Positions 28,453 to 35,825 of a stretch of DNA of 64,000 nucleotides are shown here, one piece after another. Location: contig NZ_RCHR01000004.1 in assembly GCF_003665065.1 (NCBI RefSeq), positions 310,001 through 374,000 of the forward strand, given 5' to 3'. The translations under genes were made by a program, and so were the position numbers. Source of the DNA: Oceanobacillus piezotolerans (lineage in GTDB: Bacteria > Bacillota > Bacilli > Bacillales > Amphibacillaceae). A model generated the notes under the pieces. It ran no database searches and had not been told where the DNA came from. It worked only from the letters and a program-made list of their open reading frames with translations. Every line of letters starts with the position of its first letter. Position 1 is the first letter of the stretch.

Positions 28453-29478
28453 TTATTCCGCTTTAATTTTTTCAACTAGTTCCTCTGCCCAATCATTCTC
28501 AGCAAATATTTCATCATAAACAGATTGACTCGCATTTATCATATCTTCTGTAAATCCTTCATCAGGCGTTGTAAATTTGATTCCATTGTCCTCAAGGTAT
28601 GTTTTGTCTTCTTCATAGCTCTTTTCTAGTAAATCAAATTCGTATGCTGCTGCCTCTTCCGCGGCCTTTTGAATAATTTGCTGCTGCTCTTCTGTTAAAC
28701 TGTTAAAGAACTCGCTGTTGATGATATAAATATTAGGACTGAACATGTGTTTTGATTCTAAAACATCGCTTTGAACTTCGTAATATCCAGAATTTCTCAA
28801 TGTTGCAACTGGGTTATCCTGTGCATCCACCACTTTTTGTTCAAGTGCAGTAAAAATTTCAGAAATAGGCAGTGGATTGACATTTGTACCAAGTGCCTCA
28901 CCTAACTTTATGTAGTTTGGAATGTTAGGCATTCTTAGTCGTAATCCCTCAAAATCTTCCATACTTTCTATTGTGCGATTACTTGAAATCATTCTAAATC
29001 CATTCGCACTCCAAGCGAGTGGTGTAACCCCATGTTTCGTATCTAAATCTGCTGTTATTTCCTCGCCAATAGGTCCATTCAAAACCTTTTTGACATGTTC
29101 AAAATCTCTAAACAAGAAAGGCCATTCAGGAACACTCATTTTTGGAATATCTGCTTGCATGATTAACCCTGGAATTCCCATTTCAATTGTTCCATTTCTA
29201 ACACCGTCATAAAATTCTTTTTCTGCACCTAATGTACTGTTTGCATAGATTTCTACTTCTAATTCACCATTGGTTTCTTCTTCAACTATTTTTTTAAATT
29301 TTTCCTTTAAAGCAATATTTTGCGGGTGATTATCAGCAAAATAGTGTGCAACTTTAATCGTTTTCTTTTCAGATTCAGATCCGTTAGATGTTGTTCCTGC
29401 ACTACTACAGCCTGCAAGAAAGATTGCACCTGCCAACGTGATACTTGCAGCAATTTTAAAGATTTTCCTTTTTTTCAT
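28453..29478 (-). CDS. dctP: TRAP transporter solute-binding lipoprotein DctP (copy 2)
   Basis: A 341-residue DctP protein with lipobox LAGCSSA (Cys24), ENHPQN-like ligand region (FADNHPQN), GLRLRMPNIPNYIKLGEALGTNVNPLPISEIFTALEQ carrying the conserved arginine, and DAQDNPVATL. It is clearly diverged from the other DctP of this operon, so the two may bind different acids or isomers and share one permease. It is the first gene of the block; AGGAGGG precedes the ATG and a cre site lies about 20 bases upstream. Confidence 0.92.
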   Translation of the reverse strand: MKKRKIFKIAASITLAGAIFLAGCSSAGTTSNGSESEKKTIKVAHYFADNHPQNIALKEKFKKIVEEETNGELEVEIYANSTLGAEKEFYDGVRNGTIEMGIPGLIMQADIPKMSVPEWPFLFRDFEHVKKVLNGPIGEEITADLDTKHGVTPLAWSANGFRMISSNRTIESMEDFEGLRLRMPNIPNYIKLGEALGTNVNPLPISEIFTALEQKVVDAQDNPVATLRNSGYYEVQSDVLESKHMFSPNIYIINSEFFNSLTEEQQQIIQKAAEEAAAYEFDLLEKSYEEDKTYLEDNGIKFTTPDEGFTEDMINASQSVYDEIFAENDWAEELVEKIKAE

Positions 29479-29497
29479 AAAGACCCTCCTTTTTTGT

Positions 29498-29511
29498 TGT
29501 AAGCGTTATCA
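29498..29511. promoter_or_regulatory. cre site (CcpA) before the TRAP/sugar-acid operon
   Basis: TGTAAGCGTTATCA fits the cre consensus at every conserved position. It lies about 20 bases before the first start codon, so bound CcpA would block transcription as a roadblock or repress initiation. Confidence 0.72.
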
Positions 29512-29562
29512 TGGTGTCAAATAAAAAACTTCTTCCCATTCTTCTTATGGAATCACGTCACA

Positions 29563-29696
29563 GTTTTATAATGTAAAACTCTGTTTTTATAAATGAATAA
29601 AAAATAAATTTCAATTAAACATTTATAATGTTGCTGTGCTGTGTAATACCATTGAAGTCTATTACTAAGAAGAAGTTTGTTTTATAATGTAAAACT
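29563..29696. promoter_or_regulatory. Three related palindromes, candidate IclR operators
   Basis: The 18-mer GTTTTATAATGTAAAACT occurs identically at 29563-29580 and 29679-29696; within it GTTTTA and TAAAAC are inverted around TAATG. Midway, AACATTTATAATGTT (29618-29632) is a perfect palindrome sharing ATAATGT. Centres are about 54 and 62 bases apart. They lie 85 to 220 bases before the operon's first gene, where its regulator should bind. Confidence 0.55.
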
Positions 29697-29870
29697 TGAT
29701 TTTCAAATTTCTTAAGTTGATTATATTCTGCCTATTTATCTTTGTCAATTACTTTTTTGAATAATTTAATAATTCTAATGAATAAAAATATGCATAAGGA
29801 ATACTGGGTTGTATTAAATGATTTTTTATCTCGAATTGAAATACACCACGCCAAAGTATTTTGCTAATTA

Positions 29871-30095
29871 TAATACAGAAGTGCATTTTATTTTAGAAGA
29901 ATAATTATAACCCGAATACTCAAAGCTCCACATGGCGGATTAGTTATTCGGTATGGAAATATCGTAGCAGTTCATTCCCTAGTAAAGCAGAACTTTGATA
30001 ATCTAGGTGTCACAGTCGTACATATCTTTCGGTGTGCGAACGAAAAAATTGTAGTTGTGGGATGCAGGACAAGCGGTTTCAAGCGTTTCGGCTAA
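29871..30095 (+). pseudogene. Open frame without a start, likely gene remnant
   Basis: The frame is open from about 29871 to TAA at 30093-30095 and reads like real protein (phrases LKAPHGGLVIRYGNIVAV, FDNLGVTVVHIF and GCRTSGFKRFG), but has no ATG, GTG or TTG with a ribosome site, and stops lie just upstream. I do not recognise the family. It is either the tail of a decayed gene or chance. Confidence 0.3.
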
Positions 30096-30128
30096 TGGGA
30101 AAGGGAGATTTTAGAATTTATACCATAA

Positions 30129-30401
30129 ATCGAGTAGGAGGGAGTGGTTAAAACTCACGACCGCTCTCACCACCGTACGTACGGGTCCGTATACGGCCGT
30201 TCAATCAAGAGATATATGACGCAAGAACTCATAACGTTCTTGTAGACTTTTAAGCCCTTGATCACTCCAATAGGAGTTTCCAAGGGTTTTATGTAATATA
30301 GGACTGCTTGAAATAAGCCAGTAACCTTTTCGGCTATTTCCCCGTTCATAGGCTTTCCACTCAGGAACTCCTCGCATTTTAATACGTGAGAACTGGATCA
30401 A
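30129..30401 (-). pseudogene. Truncated group II intron: maturase C-terminus plus domains V-VI
   Basis: On the minus strand 30201-30401 encodes the end of an intron-encoded reverse transcriptase/maturase: GVPEWKAYERGNSRKGYW, SSPILHKTL and GLKSLQERYEFLR. Just after its stop comes intron RNA domain V-like sequence: CGGCCGTATACGG, CCCGTACGTACGGT and GGTGAGAG (about 30165-30200). A domain VI-like stretch follows, ending in CTCCTACTCGAT near 30130. Everything upstream, including the catalytic reverse transcriptase and domains I-IV, is missing, so this is a dead 3' fragment. Confidence 0.78.
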
Positions 30402-30483
30402 CTAATGGGGAATAACGTGGTAACTAATAGGCTTTAGGATGATTTTTTCATCATTTAAATATGTGACTATTTAAAAACCACCT

Positions 30484-30526
30484 AAAAACCCCTACTTATA
30501 TGAATACATTACAAGTAAGGGTTTTA
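30484..30526 (-). terminator. Terminator after the 46-codon gene
   Basis: Arms AAAAACCCCTACTT (30484-30497) and AAGTAAGGGTTTTA (30513-30526) pair with one G-T or mismatch position. Read on the minus strand the stem ends in GGGGTTTTTAG. It lies 55 bases past the stop of the small gene. Confidence 0.6.
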
Positions 30527-30580
30527 TTTGACTTCGACTTCTGATTCTAATGGGAGTTCCGTTTTCAACACGTCCTTTTC

Positions 30581-30721
30581 TTAAATATCCAACTTACTAT
30601 ACTCATTGATTTGTTCTTCTGTTAATTGTCCTATAAAGTGATAAAAGCTAACTGACTGCATTCCATATCTTTCACAAATCGACAAGTAACCACGGTATGC
30701 TGCAACACAGATATTTTCCAT
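30581..30721 (-). CDS. Small unknown protein, 46 residues
   Basis: ATG at 30721 sits seven bases after GAAGGGAGGG, behind a strong promoter and followed by a terminator, so this short frame is very probably expressed. The peptide begins MENICVAAYRGYLSICERYG and ends in QLTEEQINEYSKLDI. It is soluble, has two cysteines and looks like one helix-turn-helix-sized fold, perhaps a small phage- or plasmid-type protein. I recognise no family. Confidence 0.6.
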   Translation of the reverse strand: MENICVAAYRGYLSICERYGMQSVSFYHFIGQLTEEQINEYSKLDI

Positions 30722-30743
30722 TATTTTACCCTCCCTTCTGTTG

Positions 30744-30797
30744 TATAACAGTATTATATTATGATTGTAATATATAACAGTTTCATGTTTTTGTCAA
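30744..30797 (-). promoter_or_regulatory. Strong SigA promoter with repeated operator-like motif
   Basis: Minus-strand TTGACA (30797-30792), a 17-base spacer and TATATT (30774-30769). TATAACAGT occurs twice in direct repeat (30744-30752 and 30773-30781), one copy covering the -10 box, and CTGTT-N4-AACAG at 30738-30751 forms a dyad. This suggests tight repression of the small gene downstream. Confidence 0.6.
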
Positions 30798-31067
30798 TAA
30801 CCATACGATAAAAGATTCAAATAATTACTACAGGATAAGGAATGTCATAAGCTATTTAATTGAATCACTTTTGGTTTATCAGAAATGATGGACAAGATAA
30901 TCTGTTGTAAAACACAAGGGCGCTTCTAATGATTCGCCAAATTAGAAGCAGAAGATTCCTTCCAATAGTACGAATGACCATCATATTTACGCTCAGAACG
31001 ATGCCATCCTGCTTATTAGGCTAAGGCCTCTTTGTTTCTTGCCTCCTGTTTTAGAATCGTGAAAAAT

Positions 31068-31119
31068 AGGGTCAGTCCCCTGCTTCTCTATCACTTTAGT
31101 TAAGTGGGGGACTGACCCT
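31068..31119 (-). terminator. Terminator with perfect 13-base arms after the GH3 gene
   Basis: AGGGTCAGTCCCC (31068-31080) and GGGGACTGACCCT (31107-31119) are perfect inverted copies with a 26-base loop. It lies 19 bases past the GH3 stop; T-rich runs flank both sides. The GGGTCAGTCCCC word recurs as an intergenic element in many Bacillaceae genomes. The rest of 30798-31067 holds nothing I recognise. Confidence 0.6.
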
Positions 31120-31137
31120 TTTTTCTTTAAATTATTC

Positions 31138-33114
31138 TCAATAAGAAAGTCCAAAATTATATTGATACCTATTCCCTGCTTTATCCTGATACGGATAGGA
31201 GGGATCCTCATCATATCCTGGTACATCACCGGCTTCATTGTTCACTGCTTCCTGATTTGCAGGGATGGTGATAGGGAGTTTTCCAACAGGATTATATTTT
31301 CCACGGATCATATCTACAACTGCCTCAGCCTTTGTACCAAACGTTCCTATGACAGCTCCTGCGTTCGGTTCGATCGTATTAATAAGCCATGGGTTGGAAA
31401 AATTAATAGCCGTTATCGTCGGAACCGTCTTTTGAATTTCCACAATTCGATTTACTTGATCCACACCCGTTTCCGGACCAATCACAACCGTTGGGTTATT
31501 GGCAAATAAATCTTGGAAGGGTTGAACCCAAACAAAGGCATGTGTAGCATCTGCTAAATTATCTACAATGGTAATAGAATTATCGTGATTTCTTATTTTT
31601 TGCTTTAATTCCTCGGTCTTTTGTCCATTTTCTCCTCCAGGGAACATCTCCACATAAAGACGAACTTCTGCCATATTTTCATCCCTTAATGGCAATAGAT
31701 TATTATCATTTCGCATCAGAACAATCGACCTGCGATGCGCATCATCTGCCACCTTTTGGGATTCGGGATTATCGGCAATTGCTAATGCTTGGTCAGAATC
31801 CACATATGGGTTTTCAAAAAGCCCTAATTTCATCATTTCTGTTAGTAAATAGGTGGCTGAACGATTAATTTGTTCTTCTCCCACCAAACCTTGATTGACA
31901 GCGTTTAAGATTGGTTCTGGATTTGGTACCCCGGAGAAAATATTGGTTCCCGCATTGATTGCTTTTGCAAATCGCTGTTCTACCGGTAAATCCTCTGCGC
32001 CCCACGCTCGATCAATCACCGCGCTTGTATCGGAATTAACATAGCCTAAGAATTTCAGTTCATCTCGCAAATATCCATTAATAAATGGCTCATTTAGTGC
32101 AAAAGCAACTTCTTCAAACTGCTGATTTTCACTAAAATGTGGCAATCCTTGTTCTGCGCTTTCGTTACTTGGATAGGCATAATAAGGCATAATGGAAGTT
32201 GTCTCTGCTTCAATGGCTGCCTTAAACGGCGGAATATGATACTTTAACAAGCTGCCAGGCGTTGGATAAATATTATATTGCCCTTCTTTAAAATGAGGGT
32301 CCCTCCCCTCTGCACGCGCTCCCCCACCGGGGAAATGTCTCGTAGTCATGGAGACACTATTTTTATTTAATACGTCACCTTGAAACCCTTTAATAACATT
32401 AAAGATCATAGCAGAGATAAGTTCTGGATTCTCGCCGAATGTTTCTTGATTTCTTGCCCATAAAGGGTCTGTTGCAACATCCGCAGAATAGCCGTACATC
32501 TTATGGATTCCTGCTGCTCTCCATTCTTTTGCAGCAATTTCACCAAATCTTCTTACCAAGCCCGAATCACGAGTGGCCGCTAAACCTAACGTATCTGGCC
32601 AATGAGAAAACTGTCCTGCCTCTTCAATAACTGGGATAGTTAAAGGATGATTTCTTGGATTTGAAATAACTACAGCAGGAATTCCTAATCTTGATGCCTC
32701 AGCCGCTTCTTGTAATTGATTGGTATGGTTGGCGATAACATCGGCACTCGGCATTTCCCGATAAATAAAATAGCGAGTATGCTGGTCAAGAAACTTGTTG
32801 GGGAAAACGACCTTACTATCCTGAATTTCTGGAAATTCGTTTATCGTCAGTAATCCTACCTTTTCTTCTAATGTCATCTGAGACAATAAATTCTCCACTC
32901 GATTTTCGGTAGGCAACTCCCAATTTTCGTATGGATCAAGCTTGCCATTATTATTTAAATCGCGATATCTTTTCCCTTCAATAGTTAAGATAGCCTTCGT
33001 TCTTGTTTCAACTTCTACATTATTCTGCGCCTGTACCTCTAGCAGCTCCATTGGGAATGCTAAAACAAACACCAACATACATAAAACGGTGTTCCTTATG
33101 TAACGTGTATGCAT
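31138..33114 (-). CDS. Secreted GH3 family glycoside hydrolase
   Basis: About 658 residues from the ATG at 33114, which has TTGGAGTG seven bases upstream; the ATG at 33153 has a poorer site. An export signal (hydrophobic stretch then VQAQ) comes first, then an EF-hand-like calcium loop DLNNNGKLDPYENW. The GH3 barrel follows with MTLEEKVGLL, FPGGGARAEGRDPHF and FLGYVNSDTSAV, whose Asp is the likely nucleophile. A C-terminal alpha/beta domain follows and the protein ends YNFGLSY. The C-terminal fibronectin-like domain of larger GH3 enzymes is missing. Likely a beta-glucosidase or related exo-enzyme; a hexosaminidase role is less likely because the usual motif is absent. Confidence 0.85.
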   Translation of the reverse strand: MHTRYIRNTVLCMLVFVLAFPMELLEVQAQNNVEVETRTKAILTIEGKRYRDLNNNGKLDPYENWELPTENRVENLLSQMTLEEKVGLLTINEFPEIQDSKVVFPNKFLDQHTRYFIYREMPSADVIANHTNQLQEAAEASRLGIPAVVISNPRNHPLTIPVIEEAGQFSHWPDTLGLAATRDSGLVRRFGEIAAKEWRAAGIHKMYGYSADVATDPLWARNQETFGENPELISAMIFNVIKGFQGDVLNKNSVSMTTRHFPGGGARAEGRDPHFKEGQYNIYPTPGSLLKYHIPPFKAAIEAETTSIMPYYAYPSNESAEQGLPHFSENQQFEEVAFALNEPFINGYLRDELKFLGYVNSDTSAVIDRAWGAEDLPVEQRFAKAINAGTNIFSGVPNPEPILNAVNQGLVGEEQINRSATYLLTEMMKLGLFENPYVDSDQALAIADNPESQKVADDAHRRSIVLMRNDNNLLPLRDENMAEVRLYVEMFPGGENGQKTEELKQKIRNHDNSITIVDNLADATHAFVWVQPFQDLFANNPTVVIGPETGVDQVNRIVEIQKTVPTITAINFSNPWLINTIEPNAGAVIGTFGTKAEAVVDMIRGKYNPVGKLPITIPANQEAVNNEAGDVPGYDEDPSYPYQDKAGNRYQYNFGLSY

Positions 33115-33366
33115 CTTCTTCACTCCAATTATAGTTGGTAGATTATTCTTCATTAATATCCCTTTTTAGGATCATATTATCCAAATGCATTGGAGGATTT
33201 TATGGATGTTGAAAGAAAGCTTCAGTAACTACGTTTCCAAGGAGCGATCTGTTAGAACAAGGTTTTCATCAAGACGATCGGTTTTTATTTAGTAAATATA
33301 TTTTTGGATATATTCTGCTTAGATTGTAGTATATAGGGAAACAAAAGGAACTGAGGAGAATTGCTA

Positions 33367-33873
33367 ATGAATATTCGTACTTTAAATGAGTCTGATGCCC
33401 CTTTGTATCAAGAATTACGATTAAGTGCATTAAAAATCAATCCAGAAGCATTTGGTTCAACATATGAAAGAGAAGTTAAATTCTCAATAGAAACAGTTGG
33501 GCAGAGATTAAAACCAGTTAAAGACAAATTTGTTTTAGGTGCTTTTGATGATAGTGGTTCGTTAGTTGGAATCGTTACTTTTATGCGTGAAAGCAGCCTT
33601 AAAATGAATCATAAAGGGAATATTTTCGGGATGTATGTAGCACCAGAAGGTCGAGGACGTGGTTTAGGAAAATCACTAATGATGGAACTTATAGGGAAGG
33701 TAAAAAACTTCGATGGCTTGGAACAAATAAACTTAACAGTTGTATCTGAAAATGAGTCGGCAAAGAAGCTATACAAGTCCTTAGGATTCGAGGTCTATGG
33801 TGTAGAAAGAAAGGCCCTTAAATTTAATGGTCAGTATTTTGACGAGGATTTAATGGTTCTAAATATATATTGA
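33367..33873 (+). CDS. GNAT family N-acetyltransferase
   Basis: A 168-residue GNAT protein with an N-terminal IRTLNESDAPLYQELRL, the acetyl-CoA loop VAPEGRGRGLGKSLM (about 94-108), and the closing motif ESAKKLYKSLGFEVYG. ATG at 33367 lies eight bases after GAGGAG; an in-frame TTG at 33361 is too close to that site. Substrate unknown; it stands alone with its own terminator. Confidence 0.88.
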   Translation: MNIRTLNESDAPLYQELRLSALKINPEAFGSTYEREVKFSIETVGQRLKPVKDKFVLGAFDDSGSLVGIVTFMRESSLKMNHKGNIFGMYVAPEGRGRGLGKSLMMELIGKVKNFDGLEQINLTVVSENESAKKLYKSLGFEVYGVERKALKFNGQYFDEDLMVLNIY

Positions 33874-33891
33874 GCTAACTGGTGGAAAAGT

Positions 33892-33928
33892 AAAACAAGG
33901 CAATCATTAATACGATTGCCTTTGTTTT
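33892..33928 (+). terminator. Terminator after the GNAT gene
   Basis: AAAACAAGGCAATC (33892-33905) pairs with GATTGCCTTTGTTTTT (33914-33929), with one bulge, and ends in a T-run. Confidence 0.75.
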
Positions 33929-34050
33929 TAAAAAAATATTTTTTGAATATTATGTTATTATAAGGTGAAGTTATTTAATTAACGGGGCAGAATAGTTAAA
34001 TAAGATCAAATATGGTGAGAAATATTTGACTTGACCATAAAGGAGGAACA

Positions 34051-34488
34051 ATGAATATGTCCACATCTGTACCGGAGTTTTTCATTACCCGCACCCTGAA
34101 TGCCCGCCAAGAACTCGTGTGGCGCGCGTGGACCGTGGAGAAGGAACTAGCCAGCTGGTTGCCTTCGACCCCCCTGGAGACCATCTCCTTCGACGTTCGC
34201 AAAGGCGGACGCTACCGCTACACGATGGTCAACATCAAGACCGGCGAGGAGTATCCTACCGGAGGTGTGTTTCTCGACGTCGTACCATTTGAACGGCTTG
34301 TTTTCACCTGGGGCTACCCCGATGATCCCATCGAGAAATCCCCTGTCGTGACCCTAACCCTCACCGCACACGGCGACAGCACCGAGATGATTTTTCATCT
34401 GCGCGGATTCGCCGGTCACCCTGGCGATCAGTACGTGTACGACGGCTGGTCTGACGCGCTCGACAAGATTATGAAAAAATATACTTAA
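34051..34488 (+). CDS. AHSA1/SRPBCC-domain protein, GC-rich foreign gene
   Basis: A 145-residue START-like protein of the AHSA1 type: FITRTLNARQELVWRAWT, LASWLP, DVRKGGRYRYTM, GGVFLDVVPFERLVFTWGYP, TEMIFHLRGF, GWSDALDKI. Such proteins bind hydrophobic ligands in a deep pocket; specific roles vary. From about 34075 to 34470 the codons are rich in C and G at third positions (CGC, CTC, ACC, GGC), unlike every neighbour, pointing to recent transfer from a high-GC host. AGGAGG lies four bases before the first ATG and ten before a second at 34057. Alone in its transcription unit. Confidence 0.85.
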   Translation: MNMSTSVPEFFITRTLNARQELVWRAWTVEKELASWLPSTPLETISFDVRKGGRYRYTMVNIKTGEEYPTGGVFLDVVPFERLVFTWGYPDDPIEKSPVVTLTLTAHGDSTEMIFHLRGFAGHPGDQYVYDGWSDALDKIMKKYT

Positions 34489-34801
34489 ACAAACGGGTAG
34501 CATTTCTTCAACAAGCATTGCTGCTTTTTATTGAAGTAACGAGGCAGGTTAGTGTAATAAGCTGATTTTTTGGCCGGTAAAAAGGAAGTTACTACAGAGG
34601 AACAAAAATTCAAAATTAGTAGATAAAAGGATTCTAAAGAAACCTAAACTGTTTATTTTCATTTTAGATGTATAAACGTTAAAAAATAAAAAAACGCCAA
34701 TCATTTGAAGCTAAAGAGATTGGCGTTTTTTTCGTTTTAATGCTCATTATATTAGTTGCTATCTTAAGCAAGGTATTACAGTAAGATTTGTCCCTGTAAA
34801 T
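34489..34801. other. Intergenic region with decayed repeat copies
   Basis: Holds an imperfect copy of a dispersed intergenic repeat (AACGGGTAGC near 34492 and AGGCAGGTTAGTG near 34541) and a bidirectional terminator at 34692-34730. No gene seen. Confidence 0.4.
34692..34730. terminator. Bidirectional terminator
   Basis: AAACGCCAATC (34692-34702) pairs with GATTGGCGTTTTTTT (34718-34732), with A-runs before and T-runs after, so it can stop both the AHSA1 gene and the converging tetR gene. Confidence 0.75.
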
Positions 34802-35416
34802 TTAAATAGTAATTGCTTTCATGTACATACGAGTTCCTATTTTAGCTAATTCATCTTCACTCATATTACTTTTTTCCATAAGCTGTCGCGAACTGATTGT
34901 AGGAATGATACTAAAAAATAACTTATAAAGAAGGATGGAAGGAATCGACGAATCTAATAGACCCTCTGATTGTCCTTCATTAAGTAAGGGCATTAGATGA
35001 TTCGATAATGTATCTTGAACATTCTCAATCTCCTCTTGCTTACTTTTCAGGAAAATAGGAAGTTCTCCTAAAACGGAGATAACGCTAAGAGAAAGTGCCG
35101 ATTCTTTTTGCAGAAACTTTAAGATACTCATATATATAATGGATTCTATTTTTTCAAGAAGTGGGCGATCAGACACTATCACTTGGTCAATGTTATGAAG
35201 GAAATCAGGTAGGTCACGGAAAAATAGGCAAAAAACGATATCTTCCTTTGATTTAAAGTGCCTGTAAATTGTAACTTTACTAATTCCTACGCGAGATGCT
35301 ATTTCATCCATAGACATATCATGAAATCCTTTTTCCTGAAGTATTTCCTCTGTAACTTGAAGAATATAATTTTCACGGTTTAGTTGGATTTGTTTTCTAG
35401 AAAATGGCCCCGTCAT
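34802..35416 (-). CDS. TetR family regulator
   Basis: A 204-residue regulator with a typical N-terminal DNA-binding unit (ILQEKGFHDMSMDEIASRVGISKVTIYRHFKSKEDI, about 25-60) and a divergent ligand domain. It is transcribed away from the flavin oxidase and CocE-type hydrolase genes, and the dyad TGTAC-N5-GTACA at 35485-35499 lies in the shared upstream region, so it probably represses that pair and perhaps itself. Confidence 0.88.
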   Translation of the reverse strand: MTGPFSRKQIQLNRENYILQVTEEILQEKGFHDMSMDEIASRVGISKVTIYRHFKSKEDIVFCLFFRDLPDFLHNIDQVIVSDRPLLEKIESIIYMSILKFLQKESALSLSVISVLGELPIFLKSKQEEIENVQDTLSNHLMPLLNEGQSEGLLDSSIPSILLYKLFFSIIPTISSRQLMEKSNMSEDELAKIGTRMYMKAITI

Positions 35417-35825
35417 AAACTCATTCCTTACAATTATTTTTTAAGAAGAGTAGTAATAATCAACTTTTTTATTCCGTTTAAAAATGTACGACCAGTACAA
35501 TTTTGTTTTTATCTTACATTACTACACTTTAAATTAAATATCAATACCCTTTACTACTATAGAACTAGTAATCAAAGTTATGAAGTAATTTTTAATGATT
35601 TTTATTCGTTCATCGTTAGATTATTTGATTTTTTTTTATATCCAGCTTTAATATGGGTACATAAGTGAACTCGTAGTACACTTATTTACATTATGTATAA
35701 GGAGGGGCTTAATTGATGTAACTTTGAGAGTTATTTTACATTGTTAATAAAATAGAACCTAATTTCTTAATTTTCTAAATGAAAAATTAGGCTTATTAAA
35801 AGTAATTATTACAGGAGGATTTAAT
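35417..35825. promoter_or_regulatory. Divergent control region, tetR / flavin oxidase
   Basis: Holds the perfect dyad TGTAC-GACCA-GTACA (35485-35499), a plausible TetR operator. A hairpin CCTAATTT/AAATTAGG (35758-35791) lies just before the oxidase ribosome site (AGGAGG at 35814-35819) and could act as an attenuator. No coding sequence seen. Confidence 0.5.

Noticed and set aside
30993-31238. 81-codon minus-strand frame
   Set aside because: Overlaps the GH3 3' end and the terminator; its sequence is the translated hairpin.
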